This document shows positions 1 to 10,936 of a DNA stretch of 64,000 nt, one piece after another; positions within the stretch are counted from its first letter, which is position 1; every line of letters begins with the position of its first letter. Under the pieces are notes generated by a model. The model saw only the letters and a list, made by a program, of their open reading frames with translations. It was not told where the DNA came from and made no database searches. The translations under genes were made by a program, and so were the position numbers. The DNA comes from Mesocentrotus franciscanus (taxonomy: Eukaryota; Echinodermata; Echinoidea; Camarodonta; Strongylocentrotidae), in assembly GCA_037976565.1 (NCBI GenBank), contig CP137675.1, positions 14,969,330-15,033,329 of the forward strand, in the 5' to 3' direction.

Positions 1-184
1 GTAGTAGTAGAAGAAGAAGAAGAAGAAGACAAAAGTAGTATGGTAGTAGTAGAAGAAGTAATAGTAGTAGTAGTAGTAGTAGAAGTAATAGAAGTAGTAG
101 TTGTATTAGGCCTGGTAGCAGCAGCAGTAGTAGTAGTAGTAGTACTAGCAGAAGAAGAAGAAGTAGTAGTAGTAAGAGTAGTAT

Positions 185-234
<50 letters not shown>

Positions 235-236
235 AA
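1..236. repeat. GTA/GAA trinucleotide microsatellite
   Basis: An imperfect tract dominated by GTA with GAA interruptions fills the first ~236 bases and continues past the left edge. Any open frame across it reads as runs of Val and Glu, which is composition rather than coding. Confidence 0.95.
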
Positions 237-1937
237 GAAAATGGGGACAAGCGTAAAGCATGATGTGAGAAGAATAAAAATCTACAGCTTTGTAAGCTGC
301 AAAAGAGAGATATACATAAGGGACTTTTGGCGTGTGAAGCAAGATTCCAAGCTTACTCAACTGTCATCAGACCCTTCCACTCTCAGTATTCTCTTTCTTT
401 ATTCATAACGCCATGCTGCTGAAAAAAATAATTGAAGAGTCCCAAACGTCAGATAACTATAGTATGAAATAAAGATTTTTCTGCATGGGTTGAGTTTGAG
501 CCATGATTACCCACTATTAAACGCGTCAGAACAGATCAGCTGGAGAATTATACGGACATTTTCCTTTACCTTTGGTGATTCTCGGTTTCATTATGCAAAG
601 AGTATCGTAAAATGATGAATTAAAAGTCATTTGATATGAATAATGTTTACAACATTAATGTGAATTGGGATTCGTCTCTGTCTAGTTGTAAATTCGTTGA
701 TTCGTGCCATTCACCCTCCCCCCCCCCTCTCTCTCTCTCTCTCTGTCATTCTATGTTCTCTGGTGTTTCAATTTTCTCATCTCTCCCATTCTTTGCCTCT
801 TTGTTTTCTCTTCCTGTTTCTGTGTTTGGCTGGTTCCCGGTCCGCATTTCCTTTCTCTATGTCTCTCTTTCTTTCGCACTCTCTGTCACTAACATAACCA
901 TACACCTACCCGCACCCACACGCCCACGCACCGCATCGTCATGCGCCCTATCTCTCTCCCCTCTCTCTCCCCCTCTCTCTCTCTCTCTTTCTCTCTTCTG
1001 TCTGTACATTTTGGATATCAAGAAACTATAGTATCCTGTTTCGGGTTCAGAATCTCCACCACTGTAATCTTCACCACTATAATCCCAAGGCTTCGTCCAC
1101 TCCGAGTCATACCATCACCCGTACTCGATCATGTTGTCCAAGCCAACTTTTGGGCACGACTCCATTATTCGATTTCAGCGGAAATAATAAAATCAATTGA
1201 TGCCATATTTACTTCCTCAGCCGAAGAGTACGTGTTATCAATTTCTCGGCAACCGTATATACAAGCACCTTGTGGATGTATAGATGTATCATAGATTTAG
1301 TAATCATCACCAACATAATGGACTTGTGCAATTTCTTACCTTTGACGTAGTAGCGTAGACACAATTAGAAGAAGCAGTACATAATTATGCAGATGAAGAT
1401 TACATTTGCATATTGTAGACATTCATCGTTACTCCAAAGAAGAGTTGATATTTTTTCTAATTTTACCATCATAAGTCAATCCCTTAAGAAATGTCTTTAA
1501 GTGTGTGGTTTACCATAGCAGTTTTAGGGCGTGATTGACGCTGCTGTGGCGTTATTACAAAATGTACATAATTTCACTTTTAAAGCACAGAGAGACAAAT
1601 TGCTATAAGGAAGGTACCCAAATTGACTATTACAAATTTTAGTATTAACAAATGACAAATACTATCAATTGTATTTTTTAAATTTAATTGTTCAATAACA
1701 AATGAAATAATGAAGGAGAAGACGAAAGAATCCATTTCAAATCCACTTTCCTGCGACTCACAAATGATCGGCTGGGGTCTGATTGAAGTAATGTTAGGCA
1801 ACAAGCAACTGAAAAAAATTATTTCAGGTAGATGGTCTCATTCTCATGTGGAAGATCTTTAAACTTTCAAGACATTTTTGCTCACAGTTGAGCTTTTATT
1901 GCAAAAAGACGTTTTCCTTTTGTATAAAAGCGTATAT
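237..1937. other. Unassigned stretch with pyrimidine tracts
   Basis: No recognisable gene. Two pyrimidine microsatellites lie here: C-run plus (CT)n at about 711-744 and broken (CT)n at about 951-997. Short open frames crossing them read Ser/Leu/Pro and show no domain. Confidence 0.7.
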
Positions 1938-2066
1938 TTCAGATTGGAAAAAATGTATGAAGAACAGACGGACGGTAATAATAGGATTGTCGGGGAGGGG
2001 GTTCAGATTGGAAAAAAATGTATGAAGAACAGACGGACAGTAAATAGGATTGTCGGGGAGGGGGTT
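1938..2066. repeat. Two-copy 64-bp tandem duplication
   Basis: Two adjacent copies (1938-2001 and 2002-2066) each start TTCAGATTGGAAAAAA and end GTCGGGGAGGGGG. They differ by a few indels and substitutions. Confidence 0.9.
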
Positions 2067-2829
2067 GTGAAATTGTTCCCAATGTTGATTTTATTCACGA
2101 ACATTGTTGATGGAAGGCTCTCAGCCCTCTTCAGGCTCTTCCAGTTGGGTTGGATGAATTATGGAGCAATAAAGAATTCTACCCCCGACAAAAAATACCG
2201 GGAATACCTGCAGGCTTTTCCTCCGGAGTTTAACCATTTTTCTCAGTTCAAAATATTTTCTTCTTAACCCTCAGACTACTTAATTATCTTATTCCTATTG
2301 GTTTAATACAGTAACCACCCGGATCCAGTAGGCAATGGGTTAATTGGATCATACGGTCATAGAAAAGAATGAAGGGAAGGGTCAATGAAATAAGCCCTCC
2401 TCAGTCGCACTCCATCTATATGGAAGGGCTATAAAAAAAAGGAGAAAAGAAAAGATGGTTTGAGAAAACAAGAACCATCCGACCCGCTTTTTTGTGTAAG
2501 TTTAAGCACCCTCATACTAATGTCTTTGGGTGAACATTTCCGTCCATTTTTTTTTTCAGTGACGGGTTTGAGGGAGGGGGAGGGGGCACATCTGGCCTGC
2601 GCTCCTTTAAAAATCCAATCTGACAAATACCAATTATTGGTATTTGTTATATTTCCCTTTGTACTATTATAGTACAAAGGGAAATATAACCCCTTATTGT
2701 GTTCTTGTGCCTCTCTCAAATATAAGATCCAAAGGTGAGCATGGAAAATGTGAGACCCTTTAACTTTTGCTTGTTTTGTCAGAGATAAGTAGGAATTGTA
2801 CCCCCCCAAAAAAAAAATAAAAAAATAAA

Positions 2830-2860
<31 letters not shown>

Positions 2861-4360
2861 TAATAAAATTAGGATGTGAGGCTTTGAATCAGTAAGTGTA
2901 ATTTCACTGAGAGAGTTGATTATTGTTAACTTTTCATTTTTACGAGAGATTTAAAGGAAAGTGGTGGAAAAGAGAGGATGTTGAGAAGGCAATAAAATGG
3001 AAAACAAGAGACAGATAGAGGAAGTCAGAGAGAGAGAGAGAGAGAAAGAGTGAGTAAGAAAAAAAGAAAGACAGAGAGAGTTTTGGGATTGATAGTGGTA
3101 TGCATGAAAAAGGAAAGTGAAACTATATCGAATGTACAGAATCAAAGAGCTTACATAAGTAAGGGATTAAAAATAAAAATAAAATAAGGCAAGGCAACAA
3201 GATAGAGAGAGATAGAAAGAGGGGGATAGAGAGAGAGAGAGAAGGAGATGAGAGATGGAATGTGAATGAAATAAGAGAGGAAAGGGGACAGTACGAACAT
3301 ATATACCGGAACAGGAAACGAACAGGATATAAGAAAGCATCATGAATATAAAAATGTTCAAAACGAGTTTCGCCATGATTTATTTGAAATGTACTTTGTT
3401 TATTTATGAAATTGGTTTTTGCTTATGAATATTTCATGGTCCCCGAAGCCGTTTTTTTTCTCCTGCAGGGCATGGATGCACTATGGAAATAAAGAAACGT
3501 TCGTTGTTGACTGTAAACAGTTATGGAAGAGTAGGCCCCAGTTTTATTGTAATCAACCCGTCTTTGGGGGGCAGGTCATTATCACGCTTAGGGGAGTATC
3601 CATTGCATACATACTGCACCGAGTGCACTCATTTTTAGGTTTCATTTATAGGGACAATAAGTGTTGTGAATCTATCAGAATAGGATATTGCATTCCCCAA
3701 GAAGATATGAACATTATTTGTAACTTACTAGGATAATTATATACATGGTTATTTTTCCACCATATATACAATAATTATGATAAATCTTTTTGATTGTTAA
3801 ACTGTTTGTGGTTTATTGTTTGCCTTTATATATTTTATTATCATAATGATATAATGAGTCAAACTAATGATAATACCAATACAAATAATAATAATAATAA
3901 TATTAATATTGATACTGATAATAGTAATAACAATTACAATGTTATATTGTGTTGATAATTACTCTGGATATATGAACAAACATTGAATATAATGTAAATT
4001 CAGAGAAAATATCTATATAATGTGAATTTTAAAGTGCTATATGTTTATTCTCTCTATATAGGCTACTCGTTTTATGTTGTATGTATCATGTCACATGTAC
4101 AGTTTATTTATTTTTCTCTGAGAATAATGCATGTAAACGCAACGAATTTCCTTTAGGACCAATAAATTTGAATTTAATTGATAGGTATTTCCCCCTTTTG
4201 TTGGTTTCATTATTCAATAGAAAAAGAACGATATGGCGCAATCCGTATAGAATTTCATTCGTGGGTCAAAGACCGCCCTTTTAAGTGTGAACAAGCTTAA
4301 AATCCCCTAACAATTCCTCCTGAGATCCTGTACTGAGAGATAAATATATATATGTACGTG

Positions 4361-4393
<33 letters not shown>

Positions 4394-4580
4394 TGTGGTC
4401 TAGTGCATACGTCATTACACTGCACAATATAACAATATAACAATTAACGTCCATTTGATACCCTTCATCCAGGTTAGGCTATTCAATGATTTTTTAAACG
4501 CGGTCACGTGTGATTCATTACCCACGTCTTTTCATGAAAGCACATGCTAAGTAACGTTTCCAGGACTGTACAACGATTTG
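2067..4580. other. Unassigned AT-rich stretch with microsatellites
   Basis: No gene is recognised. It contains poly-A/(AAAT)n/(AAT)n at about 2808-2866, (GA)n at about 3027-3060 and 3201-3250, a loose AAT/ATA tract at about 3885-3935, and (GT)n at about 4345-4395. A 105-codon open frame at 3419-3736 has no recognisable domain and is not called as a gene. Confidence 0.65.
2647..2689. repeat. Perfect 20-bp inverted repeat (hairpin)
   Basis: Arms 2647-2666 and 2670-2689 are exact reverse complements separated by TTA. A DNA or RNA strand here would fold into a 20-bp stem with a 3-nt loop. No target duplication was seen, so it may be the core of a fold-back element or a stand-alone palindrome. 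Confidence 0.9.
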
Positions 4581-4584
4581 TTAA

Positions 4585-4862
4585 AGGGAGTGTAGCATGG
4601 CAATTACTGGTTAACGCCATCTACGTCTTCTTTTTGACAACTGCACGTAAACGAATTGACTTAATTAACGGTAGTCAGCGACTAAATCTCTACATGGTCA
4701 GCGCGCTAGCGTTCGCGAAACAGACCGAAGTTCTCCTCACGCTTCGGTTTCGCGTATGTTGCACGCACGTGAATGCTGCGGTCGCGTCGTCCGTACTCGT
4801 ATTATACCCGATTGGCCCCGAGTAGGGGCACGGGAAAGACACATAGTCATGCTACACTCCCT
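4585..4862. mobile_element. TTAA-flanked TIR element, 278 bp (Kolobok/piggyBac-like, non-autonomous)
   Basis: The ends are a perfect 15-bp terminal inverted repeat beginning AGGGAGTGTAGCATG, flanked on both sides by TTAA (4581-4584 and 4863-4866). TTAA target duplication is the hallmark of the piggyBac and Kolobok superfamilies. The AGG terminus is not the CCC expected of typical piggyBac, so Kolobok-like is preferred by inference. The element is too short to encode a transposase, and its interior open frame has no domain. Confidence 0.8.
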
Positions 4863-4970
4863 TTAATAGGCCTACGCGATGCGCAGCAGTGTGCGTAGAG
4901 GTAAGCGAGCTTATACAGATTGCAGATTTTTATACTTGCGTCGCACTGCGCGTACACGCGTAGCGAGGTA

Positions 4971-5247
4971 CAGTGGCGGATCCGGGGGCCGGGCCCCCGC
5001 CCCTAGAAAAAACAGGTAAAAACACCCTTCTTTGTATAAAAAAAAGGAGATGGGCCCCTTCCCATGGCACCCAAGGGGTGGGGGTGGAGGTTGAAGAAAA
5101 ATACACTTTCCCCGTTGAACAAAAAAAAAATGTGCTCACTACCTCCCCCACTTGAGCGATAAATCGGCCAGCACGATTTTCAAATTTTTGCCCGAAGTGG
5201 GCCCCTTTTTTGGGCCCCTCCCTTGCTGCCGGCTGGATCCGCCCCTG
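4971..5247. mobile_element. Non-autonomous hAT-type element, 277 bp, with 8-bp target duplication
   Basis: The ends are CAGTGGCGGATCC on the left and the inverse of CAGGGGCGGATCC on the right, matching at 12 of 13 positions. The element is flanked by a perfect 8-bp direct repeat GCGAGGTA (4963-4970 and 5248-5255). An 8-bp duplication and CAG-initial TIRs are diagnostic of hAT. The GC-rich interior carries no transposase, and the open frames inside it are shadows of the repeat. Confidence 0.9.
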
Positions 5248-5255
5248 GCGAGGTA

Positions 5256-6239
5256 AGTGCGCTTATCTCTGTGTGCGCGCTAAAATAAGCCCACTACACC
5301 TTGGATTCATTTGTCAACGATACCTGCATTTACACTGTAACCAAAAATCGTCCTTTTTTCTCACATTCCGTTGTTTCGAAATCGAAAAACCCACCTCTGG
5401 AATGTGGTTTTTTGAAACGCCCGCCGAAGTTTCACCGATTTTTTGCAGTGTAAAAGCAAACATCGGTGAGATACCGGTTTTTCGTCATGTGACTCTCCTC
5501 GCTTCCAAGCTAAGCAGGGCTAGGGCATGGGGGGGGGTGGGGGGCACCTACGAGTGACGCATGCGGACTACTCAGCAAAAAAACGGTGAGACACCATTTT
5601 TTCGTCATGTAACTTTCCTCGCTTCTTGCATTATTATTACTACTATCACTACCTACTTTGGTTGTTGTGTTTTGCTGGGTTTTGTTATTATATATTTCTT
5701 CGTATTTTTAAATTGTATAATTATTTCGGACTCCTCAGGCGACAGAATATCAAACTGGTATCAGCCATCGAATAAGGGCAAGGCTAGGATGTTTAGCTAC
5801 TTGGTTTCCCATACGTTATAAATTTTGGGGGACTTGTGAGCATACTTTTACATAAAACGTGTCATATTATTTTGTCTGATCTATGCTCCAGTACGGCTAT
5901 AAACTTAATACAATAATAAGATACACACAAATCTTAGACCACGATCTTAGATGTGGTAAGTTACACTTGACCAAAATAGTTCGGACTTGCCGATAAACAT
6001 CCCATATCCATGGCTCCGTTGTACACTACCGAATCAACTCCTCTTCCATTCTAAAATATTTGATTTTAATTACGATAATTTATCATTGTAAATTCTACAA
6101 AATTATGTATGAATTATTGATAATTTGTTTTTATCAAAGGTTTCTTTTGCTATGTTCGATGGATCTATCAAAGTCATGTAGTCCAGGCTAGGCCCCATAG
6201 GAAAAGACCCGAACCTTGTTTTTTTGTATATACAATTTT
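5256..6239. other. Unassigned stretch with a dispersed 45-bp repeat
   Basis: No gene recognised. A 45-bp motif containing CGGTGAGA and CGTCATGT occurs at 5461-5505 and again at 5581-5625 (120 bp apart). A possible small fold-back lies at 5329-5454, with TTTACACTG-type ends. The rest is AT-rich and featureless. Confidence 0.6.
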
Positions 6240-6690
6240 TTTTTGATGGATTCTTGTCAATTCGAGGGTGCTGATTCCAAATCCGATGAGTGCCAGACGC
6301 GAAACCTTGAGCATTTTCCGTAAAATGCGAAAATTCAAAATGGCCGCCAAGATGGCCGCCAATTTATAAAAACATTTATTCTATGGCCATTTATCAGGTT
6401 ATTCGATGTTTTTTTGTCAATTCGAGGGTGCTGATTCCGAATCCGATGAGTGCCACACGTGAAACCTTGAGCATTTTTCGTAAAATGCGAAAATTCAAAT
6501 GGCCGCCAAGATGGCCGCCAAATTATGAAAACATTTATTCTGTGGCCATTCATCAGGTTATCTGATGTTTTTGTTAAATCAAGGGTGCTGATTCCAATTC
6601 GATGAGTGCCACACGTGAAACCTTGAGCATTTCTCACAAAATACGACCAAAATCCAATATGGCCGCCAAATAAAATTAATTGCACCTTAA
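6240..6690. repeat. Three-copy tandem repeat, ~157-160 bp period
   Basis: Three diverged copies are anchored at 6256, 6416 and 6573. Each contains GAGGGTGCTGATTCC, GATGAGTGCCA, CCTTGAGCATTT and an ATGGCCGCCAAGATGGCCGCC core; the third is shortened. The open frames on both strands through this region repeat with the same period and are artefacts of the array. Confidence 0.92.
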
Positions 6691-7364
6691 AACCATTATA
6701 AATGCAAAACCTGTTGATTAGTTTGAGGGAATATTTTTCTCCCAGGGCCGGCATGAAGAAGAATAGAAGGAAAAAACATAGCCATCCTTCTGGTTTATTT
6801 TGACCGCTCTAGGGATTGCAAAAGTTTAGGTATTCATTTCCTTCAATTAAGAGTAGATTTGCTATGTTTTTATTTCCTTCAATAAACGTTGGATTGTTAT
6901 TTGAAACGGGGGGATTTTGACGAGTCTGGAGCGGTTTAAATGCGTGTCGCCAAATTTGAAACGCAATCTTAGCGACCTTTGCTCGATTGCGTGCGTTATT
7001 TGTTGTTAGATACGACTTTGTGATGAGTAGCACGATATGATAAGATGGAAGCGCACCTCTAGAGATAAATCTTTTCACGAATCTCATCTGTCTTCTTGGA
7101 CATTTCAGATAAATATAACAGACAAAGATACATGGGTAGAGATAGACGAAAATAGTCATAGAGAGAAATAGATATCTACGGTATAGCAAGAGAAAGAAAC
7201 TGGAAAAATCACAAGGAATATGATGTAAAGGAAGAAAGGAGTAATATGTGAAATGGGGGGGGGGTCCTTTATATAAAAGGTAATCTTGTTCGTCATTGTC
7301 AGGCATCGGTCCGCTGAGAGAATCCTTTGTCGCTTTTATCTTTTACATCTCACTTTTACACTTC
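6691..7364. other. Unassigned stretch
   Basis: Nothing recognisable as a gene. A 165-codon minus-strand open frame at 6809-7306 begins in a C/G run and has no identifiable domain. It is not called. Confidence 0.5.
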
Positions 7365-7560
7365 TTGATTGATTGATTGATTAATTATTTGATTGATTTT
7401 ATTCGCCAACTTGAAGCCTCCAACATACAACAATATAAAAGAATAACAGATCAAAATTAAGTCAGCTTGAACGGGATACCCCACGAAAGCTCGAGAGCTT
7501 ATTTCCAGTGGGGTCCCCAACATACATGTACAAAATTAATAAGTTAACATCGTATTATTT
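7365..7560 (-). mobile_element. 3' end of a minus-strand non-LTR retrotransposon
   Basis: Read on the minus strand, the segment runs into GGGGTATCCCGTTCAAGCTG, then GCGAATAAAATCAATCAA, and ends in repeated TCAA units. A short 3' region with an AATAAA-like signal followed by a microsatellite tail is typical of CR1/L2-group LINEs. No coding sequence remains, so it is either a severely 5'-truncated copy or a SINE sharing a LINE tail. Confidence 0.6.
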
Positions 7561-7790
7561 ACAGACAGATAAGAAAAAAACTCATTAAAGATAATAATGA
7601 TGATAATAATATTAAAAACATTAAACTAATAACAATAGAAATTATAATAAGTACAAGAAGAATAAGAAGATAGAGAAAAGAAGGAGAAGAAGCAGAAGAA
7701 GGAGAAAAGGAAGAAAAAGAAGAAGGAGAAGAAGGAAAAGAGGAAGAAAAGGAGGAAATAGAAGAGGAAAATAATGATGAATATGTTGAA
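7561..7790. repeat. Purine-rich AAT/GAA microsatellite
   Basis: An (ATAAT)-like tract is followed by GAA/GGA-rich sequence at about 7640-7770. Its minus-strand open frame reads as poly-Leu/Phe and is not a gene. Confidence 0.85.
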
Positions 7791-7815
7791 TTTCTAAAAC
7801 GTACAAAAACATTGC

Positions 7816-10070
7816 CATAGATGGATTCGATATCGCATGATTAGATCGGTCATATGAACACACTAGTAAGAGACGTGGGGGAGGAATATGTGTTTATGTC
7901 AATAAACGCTGGTGTACAAATTTCACTGTCAAACATTCGATTTGTAACAAAGATGTGGAATTGCTCTGTGTGTCATTTCGTCCGTTCTACCTACCTCGCG
8001 AGTTTAACCAAGTGCACATATTTCTAGTTTATATTGCCCCTGACGCCAATGGAAATCAAGCCACTCAACACATACAAGACATAGTTGGGAGATGGAAGCC
8101 CTGTCTCCAGATTCACCCAAAATTATCCTTGGAGACGTCAATCATTGCCGCTTAGAGAATTCCCTGCCTAATTATTGCCAAGCTATAGATAAGCCGACAA
8201 GAGGGGAGAACATTTTGGACAGATGCTATTGTTCAATCCAAAATGCCTACAAATGCCTCATTCGTCCAAGGATAGGCCTGTCTGATCACAATGTAGTGCA
8301 TTTATTACCTAAATACCGACAAAAACTAAAAACTCAGAAACCCGTTAAGAAAATAGTGCAAGTGTGGAACAATGAAGCTATTGAAAAGCTACAAACATGT
8401 TTTCAAATATTAAGTGATTGGGATGTTTTCTTCGAGACCTCAGACGATGTTAATGAGATCGCCGACACTATCAATGATTATGTGGTATTTTGTCAAAATC
8501 TTCTTGTTCATTGTAAGACTGTGCGCATTTATCCGAATAATAAACCCTGGATTACGACACAACTGAGAGCCATAGTGAAAGCCAAGAGGGAAGCATTTGT
8601 TGCTGGGGACCAAGCATTGTTAAAAAGTCTTCACGCAGACATGAGACAAGAGAGAGTTAACGCAAAGCAAAAGTATAAAGAGAAGCTGCAAAGTCACTTT
8701 CAAGCTAACAAACCCAGGGAGGCGTGGCAGTGTTTACAATCTATGACTGATTACAAACAACGGAAAGACCACGCATTTGAAAACATCGATGACTCCCAAA
8801 AGTTTGCTGACGAACTTAATACGTTTTACTGCCGATTCGACACCAACGAATTCATCGATTTCATCGAAGCGCAGAAAGATGAGTTACTCCGCCCCCAGGA
8901 TGAATCCCTGAGGGTTGAGGAAAATGATGTCTTCACTTCAGCCGAGTTAATCAGAGGAAAGCTATGGGTCCGGACAATATCAGCGGAAAACTTCTACGAA
9001 ATTGTGCAAGGGAACTAGCAATCCCCTTTCGTTTGCTACTTCAAATTTCGCTCGACAGGAAAGTTGTTCCTGTTTGCTGGAAGTCATCCACCATCATTCC
9101 AGTGGCTAAGAAATCCCGCCCATCTGAGCTCAATGATTACCGGCCTGTGGCACTTACCCCAATCGCGATGAAGTGTTTTGAGCAAATCATACTGAAGAGT
9201 CTTCTTCAGCCAATCAGAGAGCTGATTGATCCTCATCAGTATGCGTACCAACAAAACAAATCTGTTCAAGACGCTACCCTTTATCTAAGTCATCTGATAT
9301 ACAAGCACACCGAAAAGACGAAATCGTACGTGCGAGCACTGTTCGTGGACTTCTCTTCTGCGTTCAATACCATCCGCCCTCCTGTTCGTGTTGTATACTA
9401 ACGATTGCCGCTCTTCTTCAGATAATGTCTCAGTCCTGGAATACGCGGACGACACTGTTATTGTGGGGAATATTAGAGGAAGTGAGACTGAATACGAAGA
9501 TTATCTAAACTGGTTTACTGAGTGGTGCAAGGAAAATTTTCTGGACTTCAACACTATGAAAACAAAAGAAATGATAATTGACTTTCGAAAAGTAAGACCC
9601 GTAGATCCAAGTAGCTCGCGCCATAAAAAATAAACGGAGCCGAAATAGAGATAGTGAAATCATACAGATACCTCGGCACTGTAATTAACGACAAGTTGAA
9701 ATGGGATGATAATTGTAGGGAGCTGTACAAGAAAGGGCAGCAACGGTTATATTTCCTTCGTAAACTCAATTCCTTTCACGTAGATCGTTCAATAATGTAT
9801 CTCTTCTATAAGTCTGTCATAGAAAGCATACTAGTACACGACTGTGTTGTATGGTTCACGGCATGTCGTAAAGTAGACCTCTCTGTGCTCAAAAGAATCG
9901 CTAGACAAGCGGAAAAAATTATAGGGCAAGAACTTGACCTCGAATATATATGTAAAAACAGAGTGCTTGAAAAGGCGAGATTGATATATCATAACAGTCG
10001 TCATCCTTTAAATAATAATTATGTGGTTTTAAGGTCAGGAAATAGGCTGAGGTCCCTGATAAAATGATAA
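7816..10070 (+). pseudogene. LINE-A ORF2 pseudogene (endonuclease and reverse transcriptase)
   Basis: The APE-type endonuclease fragment shows GGGICVYVNKRW near 7878, GDVNHC near 8137 and GLSDHNVVHLLP near 8275 (the conserved SDHxxV histidine). A linker domain (8340-8900) leads to RT with LNDYRPVALTP near 9130 and LFVDFSSAFNTI near 9340. The catalytic YADD lies at 9442-9453, followed by SYRYLGTVINDKLKWDDN (near 9660) and the thumb region, ending at the stop near 10067. Defects are an in-frame TGA near 7832, frameshifts near 8095, 8965 and 9640, and a deletion at about 9375-9385 that fuses SSAFNTIRP directly to YTNDC. That deletion removes roughly 60 codons, including the GxPQG motif. The product would not be an active RT. 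Confidence 0.9.
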
Positions 10071-10160
10071 ATAGCTTTATGATATTTTACATTCGAAAAT
10101 AGGATACCCTCTTGTTCCATGTATTACTATTATCGTATGGTACAGGCCTGTCTTATTTGA

Positions 10161-10705
10161 TCTGAATTACGAATTGAACTTAATCTGAATTATGAACTGA
10201 ATTTGATCTGTATTATGAATTGGATTTGGTCTGAATTATGAATATAATTTAATCTGAATTGTAAATTGAATTTAATCTGAATTATGATTTCAATCTACTT
10301 ACTTAGTCCGAACTATGCATTGGATTTTGGTCTGCATTTTAATCTGAATTGTGAATCGAATTTAATCTGAATTATAAACTGAATTTGATCTGTATTATGA
10401 ATTGGATTTGGTCTGAATTAAACTTGAATTTAATCTGAACTGTGAATTGAATTTAATCTGAACTACGAATTTAATTTAATTACTTAGTCTGAACTATGGA
10501 CCGGATTTTGGTCTGCATGTTAATCTGAATTATGAATCGAATTTAATCTGAATCATGAACTGAATTTGATCTGTATTATGAATTGGATTTGGTCTGAATT
10601 ATGAATTGAATTTAATCTGAATTGTGAATCGAATTTAATCTGAACTATTAATTTAATTTAATTACTTAGTCCGAATTAGGAATTGGATTTGGTCTACATT
10701 TTGTA
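10161..10705. repeat. Higher-order minisatellite (23-bp subunits, 181-182-bp period) in the LINE-A 3' UTR
   Basis: A 23-bp subunit starting TCTGAATTATGAATTGAA repeats throughout. A second, longer period is marked by ACTTAGTC/T at 10302, 10482 and 10664, spacing 180-182 bp, which is about eight subunits. Homologous subunits in successive long units share variants such as GATCTGTATTATGAATTGG. The array lies between the ORF stop and the LINE tail. Confidence 0.92.
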
Positions 10706-10936
10706 CTACATCTGTATCGCATTTCGTGTTATCCATGTTAAGACCAACTGTATTATTCTGTATCCATTTGTATCTAATTGTTGCTTATGATCTGTAATTC
10801 TGTATTCACATGCAAGCGAAACTAATTTCCAGTAATTGGACAATAAAATTTGAATTGAATTGAATTGAATTGAATATACAAAATTAAAAAGTATGAACCG
10901 GCAGAGAAAAGAAAAGTGTTCTGTATTCAGGCTATT

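Larger units (their letters stand above)
7800..10876 (+). mobile_element. LINE-A: 5'-truncated L2-like (CR1/L2 group) non-LTR retrotransposon
   Basis: The copy starts inside the endonuclease, reads through reverse transcriptase, and ends with a 3' UTR. Its last bases are TTTCCAGTAATTGGACAATAAA followed by five TTGAA-type pentamers, the microsatellite tail expected of CR1/L2 elements. The clade call rests on phrases such as NNKPWITTQLR and SELNDYRPVALTPIAMKC, which match the L2-type polyproteins I know. The copy is dead: frameshifts, an internal RT deletion and stops. It abuts LINE-B tail to tail. Its 3' UTR carries an unusual higher-order repeat, listed separately. Confidence 0.88.

Noticed and set aside
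40..408. 122-codon open frame of Val/Glu runs
   Set aside because: It is the GTA/GAA microsatellite read in one frame; no domain or non-repetitive coding signal.
6240..6690. Possible CRISPR array
   Set aside because: Units are contiguous with no spacers, far too long, and the genome is eukaryotic.
6174..6754. Minus-strand frames with internally repeated peptide
   Set aside because: The peptide repeat follows the 157-160-bp DNA repeat, and frames on both strands exist for the same reason.
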